Assembly (NCBI GenBank): GCA_030710605.1
Contig: CP092868.1
Coordinates: forward strand, 30,879,363 to 30,943,362
Source: Cordylochernes scorpioides
Lineage: Eukaryota > Arthropoda > Arachnida > Pseudoscorpiones > Chernetidae
Length of the DNA: 64,000 bases
Reading direction: 5' to 3'
The notes under the pieces are model-generated. The model worked only from the letters and a program-made list of their open reading frames with translations. It ran no database searches and was not told the origin of the DNA. This document shows, one piece after another, positions 53,664 to 63,301 of the stretch. Each line of letters opens with the position of its first letter. Position 1 is the first letter of the stretch. The position numbers and the translations under genes were made by a program.

Positions 53664-54524
53664 TTGGAAAGGTTGACATCTTGGTGCACGATGTACGGTC
53701 TTAATATAAACCCCAGTAAGACTCAAGCTTGCCTGTTCCAATGGCGTAATGTCCACCCCAACTCCGAGACAGGGCTTAAAATCCTTGGTCAACCTTTAAA
53801 CATCAAGAAGACAATCACAATCTTGGGAGTAGAATTTGACCAGACCCGCGGATTTGTCGCCCACCTACGCAATATCACACGTAGATGCAGATCAATAATC
53901 CCACGACTCACCAACTCCATACAGGGTAAATTTGGAATCTCCTTTTCAGCTGGAACTAGGATTTTCGACGCGGTGGTGGTACCTGCCTTCCTTTACGGAG
54001 CGTCAGCAAGGGGACGTCGTGCTCTCTCCAGCGAAGGCATTAGGCAGCTTAGGAGCCTTCACTACAATTTTGCGAAACGCGTACTGAGAGGAGGTCCTCG
54101 CACACCAACAGTCTCAGCTATCTCCATCACCGGCAGCCCTCCTCTCGATATTATTGTTAGGTCTCGTACGGCGTTCCTAAAGGAAATAAATGAAGGAAAT
54201 TTTGAATCTAGACCAGGCCCTGCTTCCTTGCCATACCCTCCAGATAGACGTCAATTGTCTTTCAGTCAAAGCATCGAGGAGATAACAACACCCATAATAT
54301 TTACAGACGGATCAAAAAATGAGGCTGGGGTGGGCGCTGCAATTGTTCCCTCATCAGAAGATCAGCAGACCGTTCTCTTACGGCTCCATCCAGACTGCAC
54401 AGCCTTCCAGGCTGAACTTCTGGCAATCCGCTGGGCGGTCCGTCTGGTGGAGGAAGGTTATTCTAGAGATGAAATCACTATCGCGTCGGACTGCAAATCA
54501 GCTCTGTCAGCCATATGTACGTAA
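53664..54524 (+). pseudogene. LINE ORF2: post-RT region and RNase H, first part
   Basis: The 286-codon frame opens in the RT thumb (WCTMYGLNINPSKTQACLFQ, KTITILGVEFD), continues through the connection region (PAFLYGASARGRRALS) and enters RNase H: IIFTDGSKNEAGVGAA (first Asp), TAFQAELLAIRWA (Glu) and ITIASDCKSALSA (second Asp). It is ended by a TAA at 54522-54524, inside RNase H. The next frame carries the rest, so one small indel and a stop broke it. RNase H removes the RNA strand during copying; only some LINE groups (I, LOA, R1-like) have it. Confidence 0.88.
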
Positions 54525-54599
54525 GGTCCAGTTCGATCGACCTTAGTTGCTGAGATTGTTCTCGCACTGAACACCAACCAAAATGTAAAGCTGTGTTGG

Positions 54600-55127
54600 G
54601 TGCCGGGTCACTGCGGCATCGATGGAAACGAAAGAGCAGACAGAGCTGCTAAGAACGCGGCCGTTTCTACCTTAGAGCCAACATTTTCCATCCTGCCTAG
54701 AAGCCTGGCCCGTAACCACTCACGCGCGGCAGCCCTAGACGCATGGATGGAGGTTTATTGCCGGGACCACTCCAACAGACACCTGAGGAGAATAGCCCAT
54801 ACTCCAGACCGGTTGCTCCAATTCCTCCCTAAAGTCTGTCCTGGAGAAGTCACCACCACCTTACTTACAGGACATGGCCATGTTCGGGCAGACTTGGTTC
54901 TCTGGCAGCCTGGGGAAGACCCATCTTGCCCACATTGTATGGAGGAACAACAGACTGTGGACCACCTTCTGTTCAGATGCCCTGCTTTCATGCGACACAG
55001 AATGCAGACAGCCCTGCTGCTTGGGAGGACCTCCTTCGACACAGTCTCGTTGGCTGGACTCCCGGATTCCCTGCAGGCATGGAACTTCTTGACCAGCTGG
55101 TTCGGCCCTGCAATTGGCTTGGTGTAA
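54600..55127 (+). pseudogene. LINE ORF2: end of RNase H and zinc knuckle
   Basis: The 175-codon frame opens at the RNase H end, VPGHCGIDGNERADRAAK (catalytic His/Asp), then a linker and a CCHC-type knuckle CPHCMEEQQTVDHLLFRCPA near residue 115. The real upstream reading continues from about 54530 (LVAEIVLALNTNQNVKLCW). It ends at TAA 55127, the natural ORF2 end. Together with 53664-54524 it forms the truncated ORF2 of one copy. Confidence 0.88.
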
Positions 55128-55610
55128 ATATAGTCTAGAGTGGCTGGTTTCTACTGGTTAGCTGGACAGCCCGGGCAGTTGGCCTTTTTTGCGCTCCAGG
55201 GGCCTGGGGAACCCTTATTTCTCTCTCTCTCTTTATGTACATAGTTTTTAAATATATATACAAATTATTTATAGTTTTCGAGAGATTGAGATTGAAATTT
55301 ATTTAAATTTACATTTTAGAGCAATAAATTATACAAGAAATAAAGGTTATTTACACACATATTATCAAAAGTCCAATATATCCTTAGAATTACAACCACT
55401 AAACCAGTGGCACAAATATAGAACATTCCATAAAAAAAAAACTATACTAATAAAAACTAGAAATTTCAATTCTTAATGTAATTCAAGTCCACGGCATTTG
55501 AGATAGAGTCTACAGAATTTGTTAAATTTTCTATATTCTTCTTTACTGGAAACCATTTGGCTTAAACTAGAACTGTTCATTTTACATTGTACTCTCAAAT
55601 CTGCAACAAT

Positions 55611-55907
55611 ATATCAGAGTCTTAAAGGACCAAGCTATAAGGTATTTTCAAGCAAGTTCTGTCTCTTTTCAGCGGGGATTTGTTTCCTGGTAGGAAAGGG
55701 CGAGGTAGGTCGAAAATCTAATACTCCAGGCAGGCCACCCAAGGCGCGAAGGCCGTTCCACCACGCCCAGGTAAATGGTAGCAGACGAATATAGTAGCTG
55801 AGTCGAGGCAGGAAACTCTGTGATATAAAACTTCAATACCAAGATGTTAGTAAGGGTTAAGACTAATAGATGAAATGACCAATATACTCTGTAATAGATG
55901 TGAATCT
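55611..55907. other. Non-coding stretch
   Basis: A 91-codon open frame spans 55519-55794 but is partly LINE sequence and has no domain. Nothing else seen. Confidence 0.45.
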
Positions 55908-55915
55908 CCTAGATC

Positions 55916-56241
55916 AGCCCTGGCCAACCTAAATGACGCCACGGGCCTTTTTGATTAGGAGCAATATTACAGGGCCGAATTTTAAGGAAACGCGCTTTAA
56001 GAAATGTAAATTTCTCTATTAATTACCATTATTCCTAACTTTTTTCTTCCTTTTTATGGATTCAAATATGTATTTTAAAAATTATGGGACATATTTAAAA
56101 TAAAAAAAAATATTATTATTATTTCAATATATTTTCTGTTTTTGAATATACAGACGAGAAATGAAAGTTAGAAAATAAATATAAAGTTAAATGGCGAGCC
56201 GCAAAATTTTTTACGGCGTTCCGCGGGTTGGCCAGGCCTTG
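55916..56241. mobile_element. hAT-like MITE
   Basis: Ends CAGCCCTGGCCAACC and, inverted, CAAGGCCTGGCCAACC. CCTAGATC (55908-55915) and CCTAGATA (56242-56249) form a near-perfect 8-bp duplication. GGGCC-rich subterminal parts (CCACGGGCC, GGCGAGCCGCAAA) are typical of hAT elements. No ORF. Confidence 0.75.
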
Positions 56242-56254
56242 CCTAGATATTGTG

Positions 56255-56437
56255 TCAAAGAAATAATTTATTATTTAATTTAATATTATTCAATGAAAAT
56301 ATTCAAAAGATTGTAAAAATATATATTACTCTGTATTTGTAAAATCATCTTTAAAATATTTCTTTGCTTGCTTGTTCAAGATTCTCTAGCTGTAGATAGG
56401 TGGGTTAATTTGTTAATATTTGTCGATTGGTCGTGGT
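56255..56437 (+). repeat. Family E repeat, left part (split by Copia)
   Basis: Matches 25025-25080 and 25381-25470. Continues at 58504-58575 on the other side of the Copia element. Confidence 0.75.
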
Positions 56438-56719
56438 TGTTGGAAAAAAAGAAGAATAGTAAATCAATGATCTTGAAATACTTTTAGACTGACAACATTG
56501 TAATATAAAAACGAGAACAAAGGAGTGTTTTTGTTTTGTTTACAAAATTAATAATTGTAATGTAAATTGTTAAATGTTCTTTTCTCTCTCTCTTTGAAAA
56601 TAATAAATTTAAAATACTTTCATAAAAGGTAAAATCGCCTAATTCTTTAAAACCACTTCAGCTGTAAGTAAACTTGTTATTTGTTGTTTCATTGTCTGAA
56701 CCATAAGAGATTCCCAACA
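56438..56719 (+). repeat. Copia 5' LTR
   Basis: Differs from the 3' LTR by a shorter A run near the start and a few substitutions (for example GACAACATTGT against GACAACACTGT). Confidence 0.9.
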
Positions 56720-56734
56720 TGGTAGCAGAGGTCC
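56720..56734 (+). other. Copia primer-binding site
   Basis: TGGTAGCAGAGGTCC directly after the LTR resembles the initiator-Met-tRNA type site used by Copia elements. Confidence 0.65.
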
Positions 56735-56793
56735 GTGGTTTTTGTGAATCGCGGTAAAATATATGTAAAATATAGGATAAAATATAAATTAAA

Positions 56794-57328
56794 AATGGCT
56801 GTCAGCGAAGATATCGCAAATATTGTGAGACTTAAAAGTCCTGAAAATTTTTATTTATGAAATTTTCAGATAACAATTATTTTTAAAGCAAATGGCCTTC
56901 TAGATATTGTAAATGGAAAATCGTTGTTTGAAGACTTGAAAGATGAAACTGGAAAAGATAAATGGAGCCTAAAAGACGCCAAAGCACAAAAATACATAAT
57001 GTTAACCATTGAAAAGAATGTTTCAACACATATTCTAAATTGCAAAACTTCAAAAGAAATGTATGAAAAACTAGTAGCCATTTATCAAAGAGAAGATGAG
57101 CAATTAAAATGCAAATTACTACAAGAATTTCATGGATTCAAATTTGACAAAAATACAGATATGGCAAAAAATATGAGCAGAATACAAAATTTAGTATTCA
57201 AACTAAATAATGTAAAACAAGAAATTGAGGAAAGCTTTGTAATTTCTAAAATATTGAGCATTTTGCCAGACTACTTTAATTACTTCAGCACAGCATGGGA
57301 CTCGACACCAAAAATTGAGAAAACTTGA
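56794..57328 (+). pseudogene. gag: Copia gag, broken
   Basis: The frame starts at 56794 with MAVSEDIANIVRLKSPENF, meets a stop and frameshift near 56858, and continues intact from 56924 to 57328 with a UBN2-type Gag (AQKYIMLTIEKNVSTHILNC, SKEMYEKLVAIYQRED, LLQEFHGFKF, ILSILPDYFNYF). A TGA at 57326-57328 ends it, after which the same frame resumes with LISRLSLEETK. Gag forms the particle. At least three lesions are visible. Confidence 0.85.
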
Positions 57329-57634
57329 ACAAACTTAATATCAAGACTATCACTTGAAGAAACTAAACAAAAAGTAAAGCCTGAAGAGGGAATAGCCATG
57401 AGTGCTACTAAAGTAAAGCAGTGCTTTAACTGCAAAAAGAGCGGGCACTTAGCAAAATACTGTAGACTAAATAAAAAATGGTGTACCATCTGTAAAAAGA
57501 CAAATCATACTCAAGACCAATGCTTCTTTAAGAAATCTCAAAATAAATTCCAGGAAAATATTCCTTGCTGAATTTGTAAAAAGACAAATCATAAAGAAAA
57601 GGATTGCTTTTTCAGAAACAAAAATGAAGAAAAA
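57329..57634 (+). pseudogene. Copia gag C-terminus with zinc knuckles
   Basis: CFNCKKSGHLAKYCRLNKK (CCHC), then WCTICKKTNHTQDQCFFKK and a third CKKTNHKEKDCFFRNK after an in-frame TGA near 57570. Multiple knuckles of this kind are usual in Copia Gag. Confidence 0.8.
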
Positions 57635-58009
57635 TTGTCCTTTTTTGCAGGAGAGACTTTAAAATGTAAAAATGAGGAATTGCTAGAATTCATTGTAGAC
57701 AGTGGCTCAACAAGCCATATGATAAATAGTAAAAAGTTTTTACTAGATGAAGTAGATTGCAACTCAAAAATATCAATAGCAAAAAAGGAAGAAACTCTAA
57801 TAGCAAAATCAGTCGGAAAAATTCAAGGGAAGAAATGTGATCTCAAGGAGGTGATGTTTGTACTAAACTTGACAAATAATTTACTATCTGTAAGTGCCAT
57901 TACCAGAAATAAAGGCAAAGTCATCTTTGAAGATGAAAAGGTGTTTGTCGTAAAAAATGGAATAAAAGTTTTAGAAGGAGAAAACAGGAAAATGGACTCT
58001 ATACAATAA
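57635..58009 (+). pseudogene. Copia protease and start of pre-integrase domain
   Basis: 124 codons open. The aspartic protease motif is FIVDSGSTSHMINSKKFLLD (residues about 20-40), followed by LNLTNNLLSVSAI and VFVVKNGIK, the usual Copia order. Beyond the stop, in another frame, 58030-58195 continues with HRKMGHISFSSLKQLKSMVN, the GAG-pre-integrase block, whose preceding tryptophan codon is now a TAG stop. The coding region stops there and the 3' LTR follows. Confidence 0.85.
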
Positions 58010-58216
58010 ATATAGAAACAGAAAATCCCGAAATTGAAGAATCTCACCTAACAGCAAACCAAAATGAAGAAATGCTAAAATAGCACAGAAAAATGGGTCA
58101 CATAAGTTTTTCAAGCTTAAAACAATTAAAATCTATGGTAAATGGAATAAACATAGAAAACATAAGTCAAGTGAAAAAACTGTTGAATGTGATAAGATCA
58201 CTGATTTAAGAGGGAA

Positions 58217-58503
58217 TGTTGGAAAAAAAAAAGAAGAATAGTAAATCAATGATCTTGAAATACTTTTAGACTGACAACACTGTAATATAAAAACGAGAAC
58301 AAAGGAGTGTTTTTGTTTTGTTTACAAAATAAGTAATTGTAATGTAAATTGTTAAATGTTATTTTTTCTCTCTCTCTTTGAAAATAATAAATTTAAAATA
58401 CTTTGATAAAAGGTAAAATCGCCTAATTCTTTAAAACCACTTCAGCTGTAAGTAAACTTATTATTTGTTGTTTCATTGTCTGAACCATAAGAGATTCCCA
58501 ACA
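58217..58503 (+). repeat. Copia 3' LTR
   Basis: Second LTR, directly after the purine tract AGAGGGAA (58209-58216). Confidence 0.9.
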
Positions 58504-58575
58504 GTGGTGACGTTATGAATAAATACTTTCACGCCTTCAGATATACAAAGACTTGATTTCCACGCTACAATATTA
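58504..58575 (+). repeat. Family E repeat, right part
   Basis: GTGGTGACGTTATGAATAAA and CTTTCACGCCTTCAGATATA match 25464-25530. Confidence 0.75.
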
Positions 58576-61082
58576 ATTAAATAATACAATAGGTTTCTGG
58601 AGATGAGTTTCTTCTGATTTTTTATTCCATTATCAAGCTTTCATGCATTTCCACCCTTCTCTACAGAAGTACAAAATGAACAAGAATGAAAAGCCATTAG
58701 ATACTAACTAACTATGCTAATTTTACCATTTTTAATGTCAATATTTGGAAGGTTTTTTTTCTACAACATTGTAAAGCCTAATAATAAATACGTTTTCAAA
58801 TTTTACTGTCAACATTTTTGATACTTTAGTAAAAATTATTTTAAATGCTTCCTATTTGGTAACTTTTGATATCCGTTTTTTTCTTTTAATAAAAAGCATT
58901 TGCATTAACAACAAATAATTGTAATTTTATTTAGAATGAAAGTACAATGTTTTTATGATATATTATATTAAAATTTGACAAACAAAATAAAGGTTTCATA
59001 TGTCGCACATAACATCATCTGAGAAAATATTTTACATTTACATATAACATTTGAAAATAAACGTAATATTAGTCTAAATAAAATTGTTAAATGTAAAGTA
59101 GCGGAGTTTTAAATATGATATTTAAATAAAAATTGAAGCTTAAATTGTTGGCATATAATTACTAAATATTATTTTTAAATGTTAAAATAAATGTAATTTT
59201 CAGACTTTTAAACATTGATATCAAACTTTGAAGTTGTTAATCTTCGAATAATTGTGATAAGAGATCTTAAAATATTCGTTATTAAACTATAAAATGTTAT
59301 TATGCCACAAAATGTTGTTGTTAAATTTTAAAATATGCTTAAGAGGGCAGAAACTTTAATATACACACTAAAATCAAAAATGTACTTATTAAAATAAAAA
59401 ATAACCTTAAAAACGGTACTAAATAAACTAATTAATAAAACTAATAAACTAAATTAAATGTCATTTTTACGTCAATTAGCTATTAAAAATAAATATAAAC
59501 AATATATTTTTTAAAAATTAAAATTATATTTTTATTTCTTATAATATATATAATTCAAGCCATTTAAAAATATTATTGTTTAACAATTATTTTTATTATT
59601 CTTTTTATTTTAAATTTTCGATTTAAATACACTGTAATTTTTAGATGAAATAGAATATTTTTAAAAAGGGTTGTCGTAATTCGAAAAAAAAGTTTTCATT
59701 TTAGAATTAATTAATATGTTAGTTTTAAGGTAAATGTATTATTGTATTTTTTAAGAAACAACGAGAGAATAAAAGAGCAATGTTTTTAAATCATATAAAA
59801 GGAGAGAATAGCGTTCGAATTATAAAGCAGAAGGTCACGGCCCGAAAATGTTAGGCTTCTATATTTGAAATGGAGCCGCAAAAAAAAAAAAGAAAGAAAA
59901 TTTGAGAGTTAATGAAAATAATTCCATTCTTGCGGTACAAGTTTCATTTTTAATATATTTAACTTAACAATAAATATATTTTATACAAAATCCAATATAA
60001 ATTTAGAATTTTGTAAAAATAATTTTTGATCAAATAAAAAGTGAACATCCAGTTGTTATCGGCTCAAGAACGTTACTGAAAAATGTACAAATTTTGCAAG
60101 AAATGAATGGGAACTAAATCTTTCAAAATGAAAATATAAAATTCTAAAATAAAAAATGAAAAATTTCTAGCGTATAAAAAAATATTTTTAAAAAAGTACG
60201 CAAACAACTTGAAAAAAAAAAAATGCAGAACGCTCATTGGTCGCTTAATTGGCCTGGTGTGGTTACTTCGCTTCGTATTTACGCCGCGTAAAAAAAAAGT
60301 TCTTCAAATGAAAATAATAAATAGCCAAAAAGACTAATCAAAATGTAGCCGAAAAATTTCCTCAGGTTTATAAAAAGCGACATGCAAAATTTGGTACCAA
60401 TTGGTTTAGTAGTTTTGAGTATATCGCGAAACAGACATTGACTTTTATGTATAAGAAGATAAAGATAATAAAAGGGAATCAAAATATTCGAATTCTTAAA
60501 AATATATCAATAAATTCTTTTAAAATAACAAAAATTCATTTAATTTTATCAAGTAGCTTTCATGTTACAGCTCAATAAAGAAAATTGGAATATGCAGTCC
60601 ATATGTTCTGAAAGGCTCTCCAGAAAAAAATATTATAACTAGAATTTGAGGAAGGAAGAAGAGGGAAGACTATTTTGATTTTGTTGACCATTGACCTCAT
60701 GGACCGGAGTGAATCGAGTTACTTTTTATTCAAAAGAAAATCCCTGGATCAAGGCCGATAGAACTCCATGAACTACTAGTCAATCTTCACATCGGAGATC
60801 CCACATAATGATAATAAGGTATGTCCTTTATAAAATAGAGAATTATACCATATTCATCATCATCAAAAATTATGAATTTTAAACGAGTTATCTTTTTATA
60901 ACATGCATGTGATTGCTATAATATGCTGAAAGGTAGTCAAACTTCCATGTATCATATTCCAATATATCCATATTTTATACAATTAAAGTTGCAAGGCTTT
61001 TCTATTAAGAGTTAAATGTTAATTTTCAATTGTTGTCTTTTAAAAAAATGCAAATAATATTTAATTTAAATGATAAGGCATA
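58576..61082. other. Long AT-rich stretch without recognised genes
   Basis: 58590-58690 has a decayed Penelope-type piece on the minus strand (GAAAGCTTGATAATGGAATA). The rest is AT-rich, with short open frames only and no coding similarity. Confidence 0.55.
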
Positions 61083-61090
61083 GTTTAGAT

Positions 61091-61664
61091 CAAGCATGTC
61101 AAACTCAAATCCTAACACGGGCCAAATAAAAAAGTAATAAGATTATGTGGTCCGCAAAAAAAGAAAACAAGTAATTATATTTTTATAGTAACATTTATGT
61201 AGGTTTATTTGAAAAATACTAATAAGAAAAAAGAAAGTCAAGTTAATATTTTCTCCCTGATATTTGGCATCTCTTTTCTGCTACCATCTTTCCTACTTCG
61301 GGGGAAATCTTGTTCGCAGTGATTAATTTTAAAACTGACCCAAGGTGGACGTCAGTAATTCTCGATCTGATTGGAGACTTATTTCCTTTCATAAGTGAAA
61401 ATAACTGCTCGCACCAATAAGTACTTCCAAACATGGACATAATTTCATATGCTAATTTTCGAGTGTTTTCAAATCTGGCTGGCAAATATTTTTAAAATTC
61501 AGAAACGCCAACTTCAATGAATTTTGCCTTTAAATCTGAATCGCACTGGATATCTATTTTTAAATTAATATATATTTTTAAATTAAAATATATTGTCTGA
61601 TGGGCAGCAAATTTATTCGTTGTGGGCCGCATGAGGCCCGCGGGCCGCGAGTTTGACATGCTTG
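61091..61664 (-). mobile_element. hAT element, non-autonomous remnant with 8-bp duplication
   Basis: Inverted ends CAAGCATGTCAAACTC (61091-61106) and GAGTTTGACATGCTTG (61649-61664), flanked by a perfect GTTTAGAT (61083-61090 and 61665-61672). Subterminal GGGCC-rich DNA near the right end (GGGCCGCATGAGGCCCGCGG) is typical of this animal hAT group. It contains the transposase tail at 61243-61485. Confidence 0.92.
61243..61485 (-). pseudogene. hAT transposase C-terminal dimerisation domain
   Basis: 80 open codons. RKLAYEIMSMFGSTYWCEQL, then FSLMKGNKSPIRSRITDVHL and GSVLKLITAN are the conserved end of ZBED/GTF2IRD2-type hAT transposases, needed for dimerisation. The catalytic core is gone and only this end remains between the inverted repeats, so the element was internally deleted. 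Confidence 0.88.
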
Positions 61665-61675
61665 GTTTAGATTAT

Positions 61676-61808
61676 ATTATAAATACAAGGTAATAAAACC
61701 AAATATAAATGAATAGTGTATGAAGTTTCGGTGACAACGCGGTTACCGGACGTATGTCACACACTATTTATATATCTAGATTTGGTCTTGTTACCTTGTA
61801 TTTATAAT
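61676..61808. mobile_element. Palindromic MITE family F, copy 2
   Basis: ATTATAAATACAAGGTAATA on the left and its near-complement on the right; centre TTTCGGTGACAACGCGGTTA. 133 bp, 4 bp after the hAT duplication. Related to 42844-42960. Confidence 0.75.
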
Positions 61809-62347
61809 TTAAAGTATGATAATCCAATCCAAAGATATATTAACAGATATCGATAAACGATCAATATTACTTTAGCTAAAAGTTTCTTTTATTACAAAAC
61901 ATTTTAAAGTTCGAAAACCTGTTTATATAGATTGTATAAATTAATATGAAACTTTTATCCTAAAGTAATATATTGATCATTTATTGATATATCAGTGTCC
62001 AAATAATCTATATCGAAATTTAATTTTAAAAACAACATATTATATATACGATTAAAAATATTCTTACCTATGTAAAAACAATTTCTTTATATTCCGATTT
62101 TTTTATGAAATGAAATTCTATGAAATGCGTGTTGGTGTTATAGATTTAAAACGTTTCAAATAAGAAAAAAAAAGTAGTTGAAATGAAAAGAGTAACGGAT
62201 AAAAATTTTGTGGGGATAAAGAAAAATATGTCAATGTTTTTTTGTTCTGCCAACTTCGACTGCATAAACGTCAGTACTTGTAGAGGAAGAGATAGCCTTC
62301 AGGTTTCTGGTTTATGTTTACATGTCTTAAGCTATATCTCTATAAAA
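61809..62347. other. Non-coding stretch
   Basis: Partial inverted similarity between 61860-61910 and 61945-61990 (TATTACTTTAG, AAAGTAATAT). No gene. Confidence 0.45.
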
Positions 62348-62720
62348 AGAAAGGTAACCTCTCCCGTCAAAATATACTTAAGTCTATGCGCTATTTATCG
62401 ACAGTCTCTGCAAACAACCCGTTAAGAAAGCCACAACACCAATTTCTGAAAATTCAGAACGCCCTCCCGAATGACCCTCATCATTCTAGAGTCTAGCGAC
62501 TTTGCCAGATAAACATTTCTAAGAATTCCATGAATCCCGTATATTTCTCATCAAATCAGAGTAGGTCCTTGACTGACGAGGGCCATAACAGAAACCATGG
62601 TCTCCCACTGAACCATCTGAATTTGCTTTTGTTGTGTCTTTGTAACCAACCTGAGTATGCTGAGAAGTCAGCTGATGCATAGTTTTTGTGCCTATTTTCA
62701 CGGTAGAGATGACCTTTCTT
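62348..62720. mobile_element. MITE family C, decayed copy
   Basis: Left GGTAACCTCTCCCGTCAAAA and right end (inverted) GGTCATCTCTACCGTGAAAA, with AAAGCCACAACACCAATTT inside. Many substitutions; this is the oldest-looking copy in the window. Confidence 0.65.
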
Positions 62721-63301
62721 TATATCAATATCCTCCCGTCAAATTTCCATCTAACCCTACAGTTATAAGTTTGAAATGCAGAAAAGTATAAACACGTATG
62801 TGTGTGTGTGCTAAATATATATTCTTTTAAAGTTTATCACCCTTTTTTACCTGTGTTTGCTTTAATACTGTGTACACAATATATACTCTGCAGTGATAAA
62901 CATACTATTTTATGAAGTGTATGAATTTATACCATTTTTCTATATCCTTAAAAATTATTTATCGTAATTGAATACAGTTATTTTCAATATATTTATATAC
63001 TTTTAACTGTTCTATCCGCTTGATTGTTTTTTGGTGACACGATTCAATTTTTAAATTAGAACTTTGTTACATTCAACTAGAAAATTATGGTTTTCATACG
63101 CACGCTATTTTTTGTTAATCTTCTCTTATTATTTGCACCTTTTTTAAATTTAGCTATAGCAATGGTCAAAAACACGTCAATATTTCTTCAATTCAATTAA
63201 TATCCAGGAGATATAAATCGATAGAAAATTAAATAAAGCTGAAAAATGCGAAATACTACATTTATATATATGCTACAAAATATGAAGAAAATAAAATCAA
63301 T
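62721..63301. other. Non-coding AT-rich stretch
   Basis: A short TG repeat near 62800. Nothing else recognised. Confidence 0.5.

Larger units (their letters stand above)
53629..55231 (+). mobile_element. RNase H-bearing LINE, 5' truncated, with 11-bp duplication
   Basis: TTTATGTACAT flanks it at 53618-53628 and 55232-55242. It carries the C-terminal part of ORF2 in two frames and a short 3' UTR ending CTCTCTCTC. The 5' two-thirds were never copied, as is usual for LINE integration. Confidence 0.9.
53545..55610 (-). mobile_element. LINE family X, minus strand, split by another LINE
   Basis: 53545-53628 (tail and 3' UTR end) plus 55232-55610 (3' UTR and ORF2 end) match 45215-45725 in reverse, for example CATGTGGATATTTGCATG-like tail DNA and ACGGCATTTGAGATAGAGTC, AACCATTTGGCTTAAACTAG. 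The ORF2 end is preserved only as a fragment. The insertion 53629-55231 separates the two parts. Confidence 0.85.
56438..58503 (+). mobile_element. Copia LTR retrotransposon, internally deleted
   Basis: LTRs of 282 bp (56438-56719) and 287 bp (58217-58503), starting TGTTGGAAA and ending TTCCCAACA, with small differences. GTGGT flanks it (56433-56437 and 58504-58508). A TGGTAGCAGAGGTCC-type primer site follows the 5' LTR and a purine-rich AGAGGGAA precedes the 3' LTR. The inside (1.5 kb) holds only gag, protease and the start of the pre-integrase region; integrase, RT and RNase H are missing, so it cannot move on its own. Confidence 0.93.
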
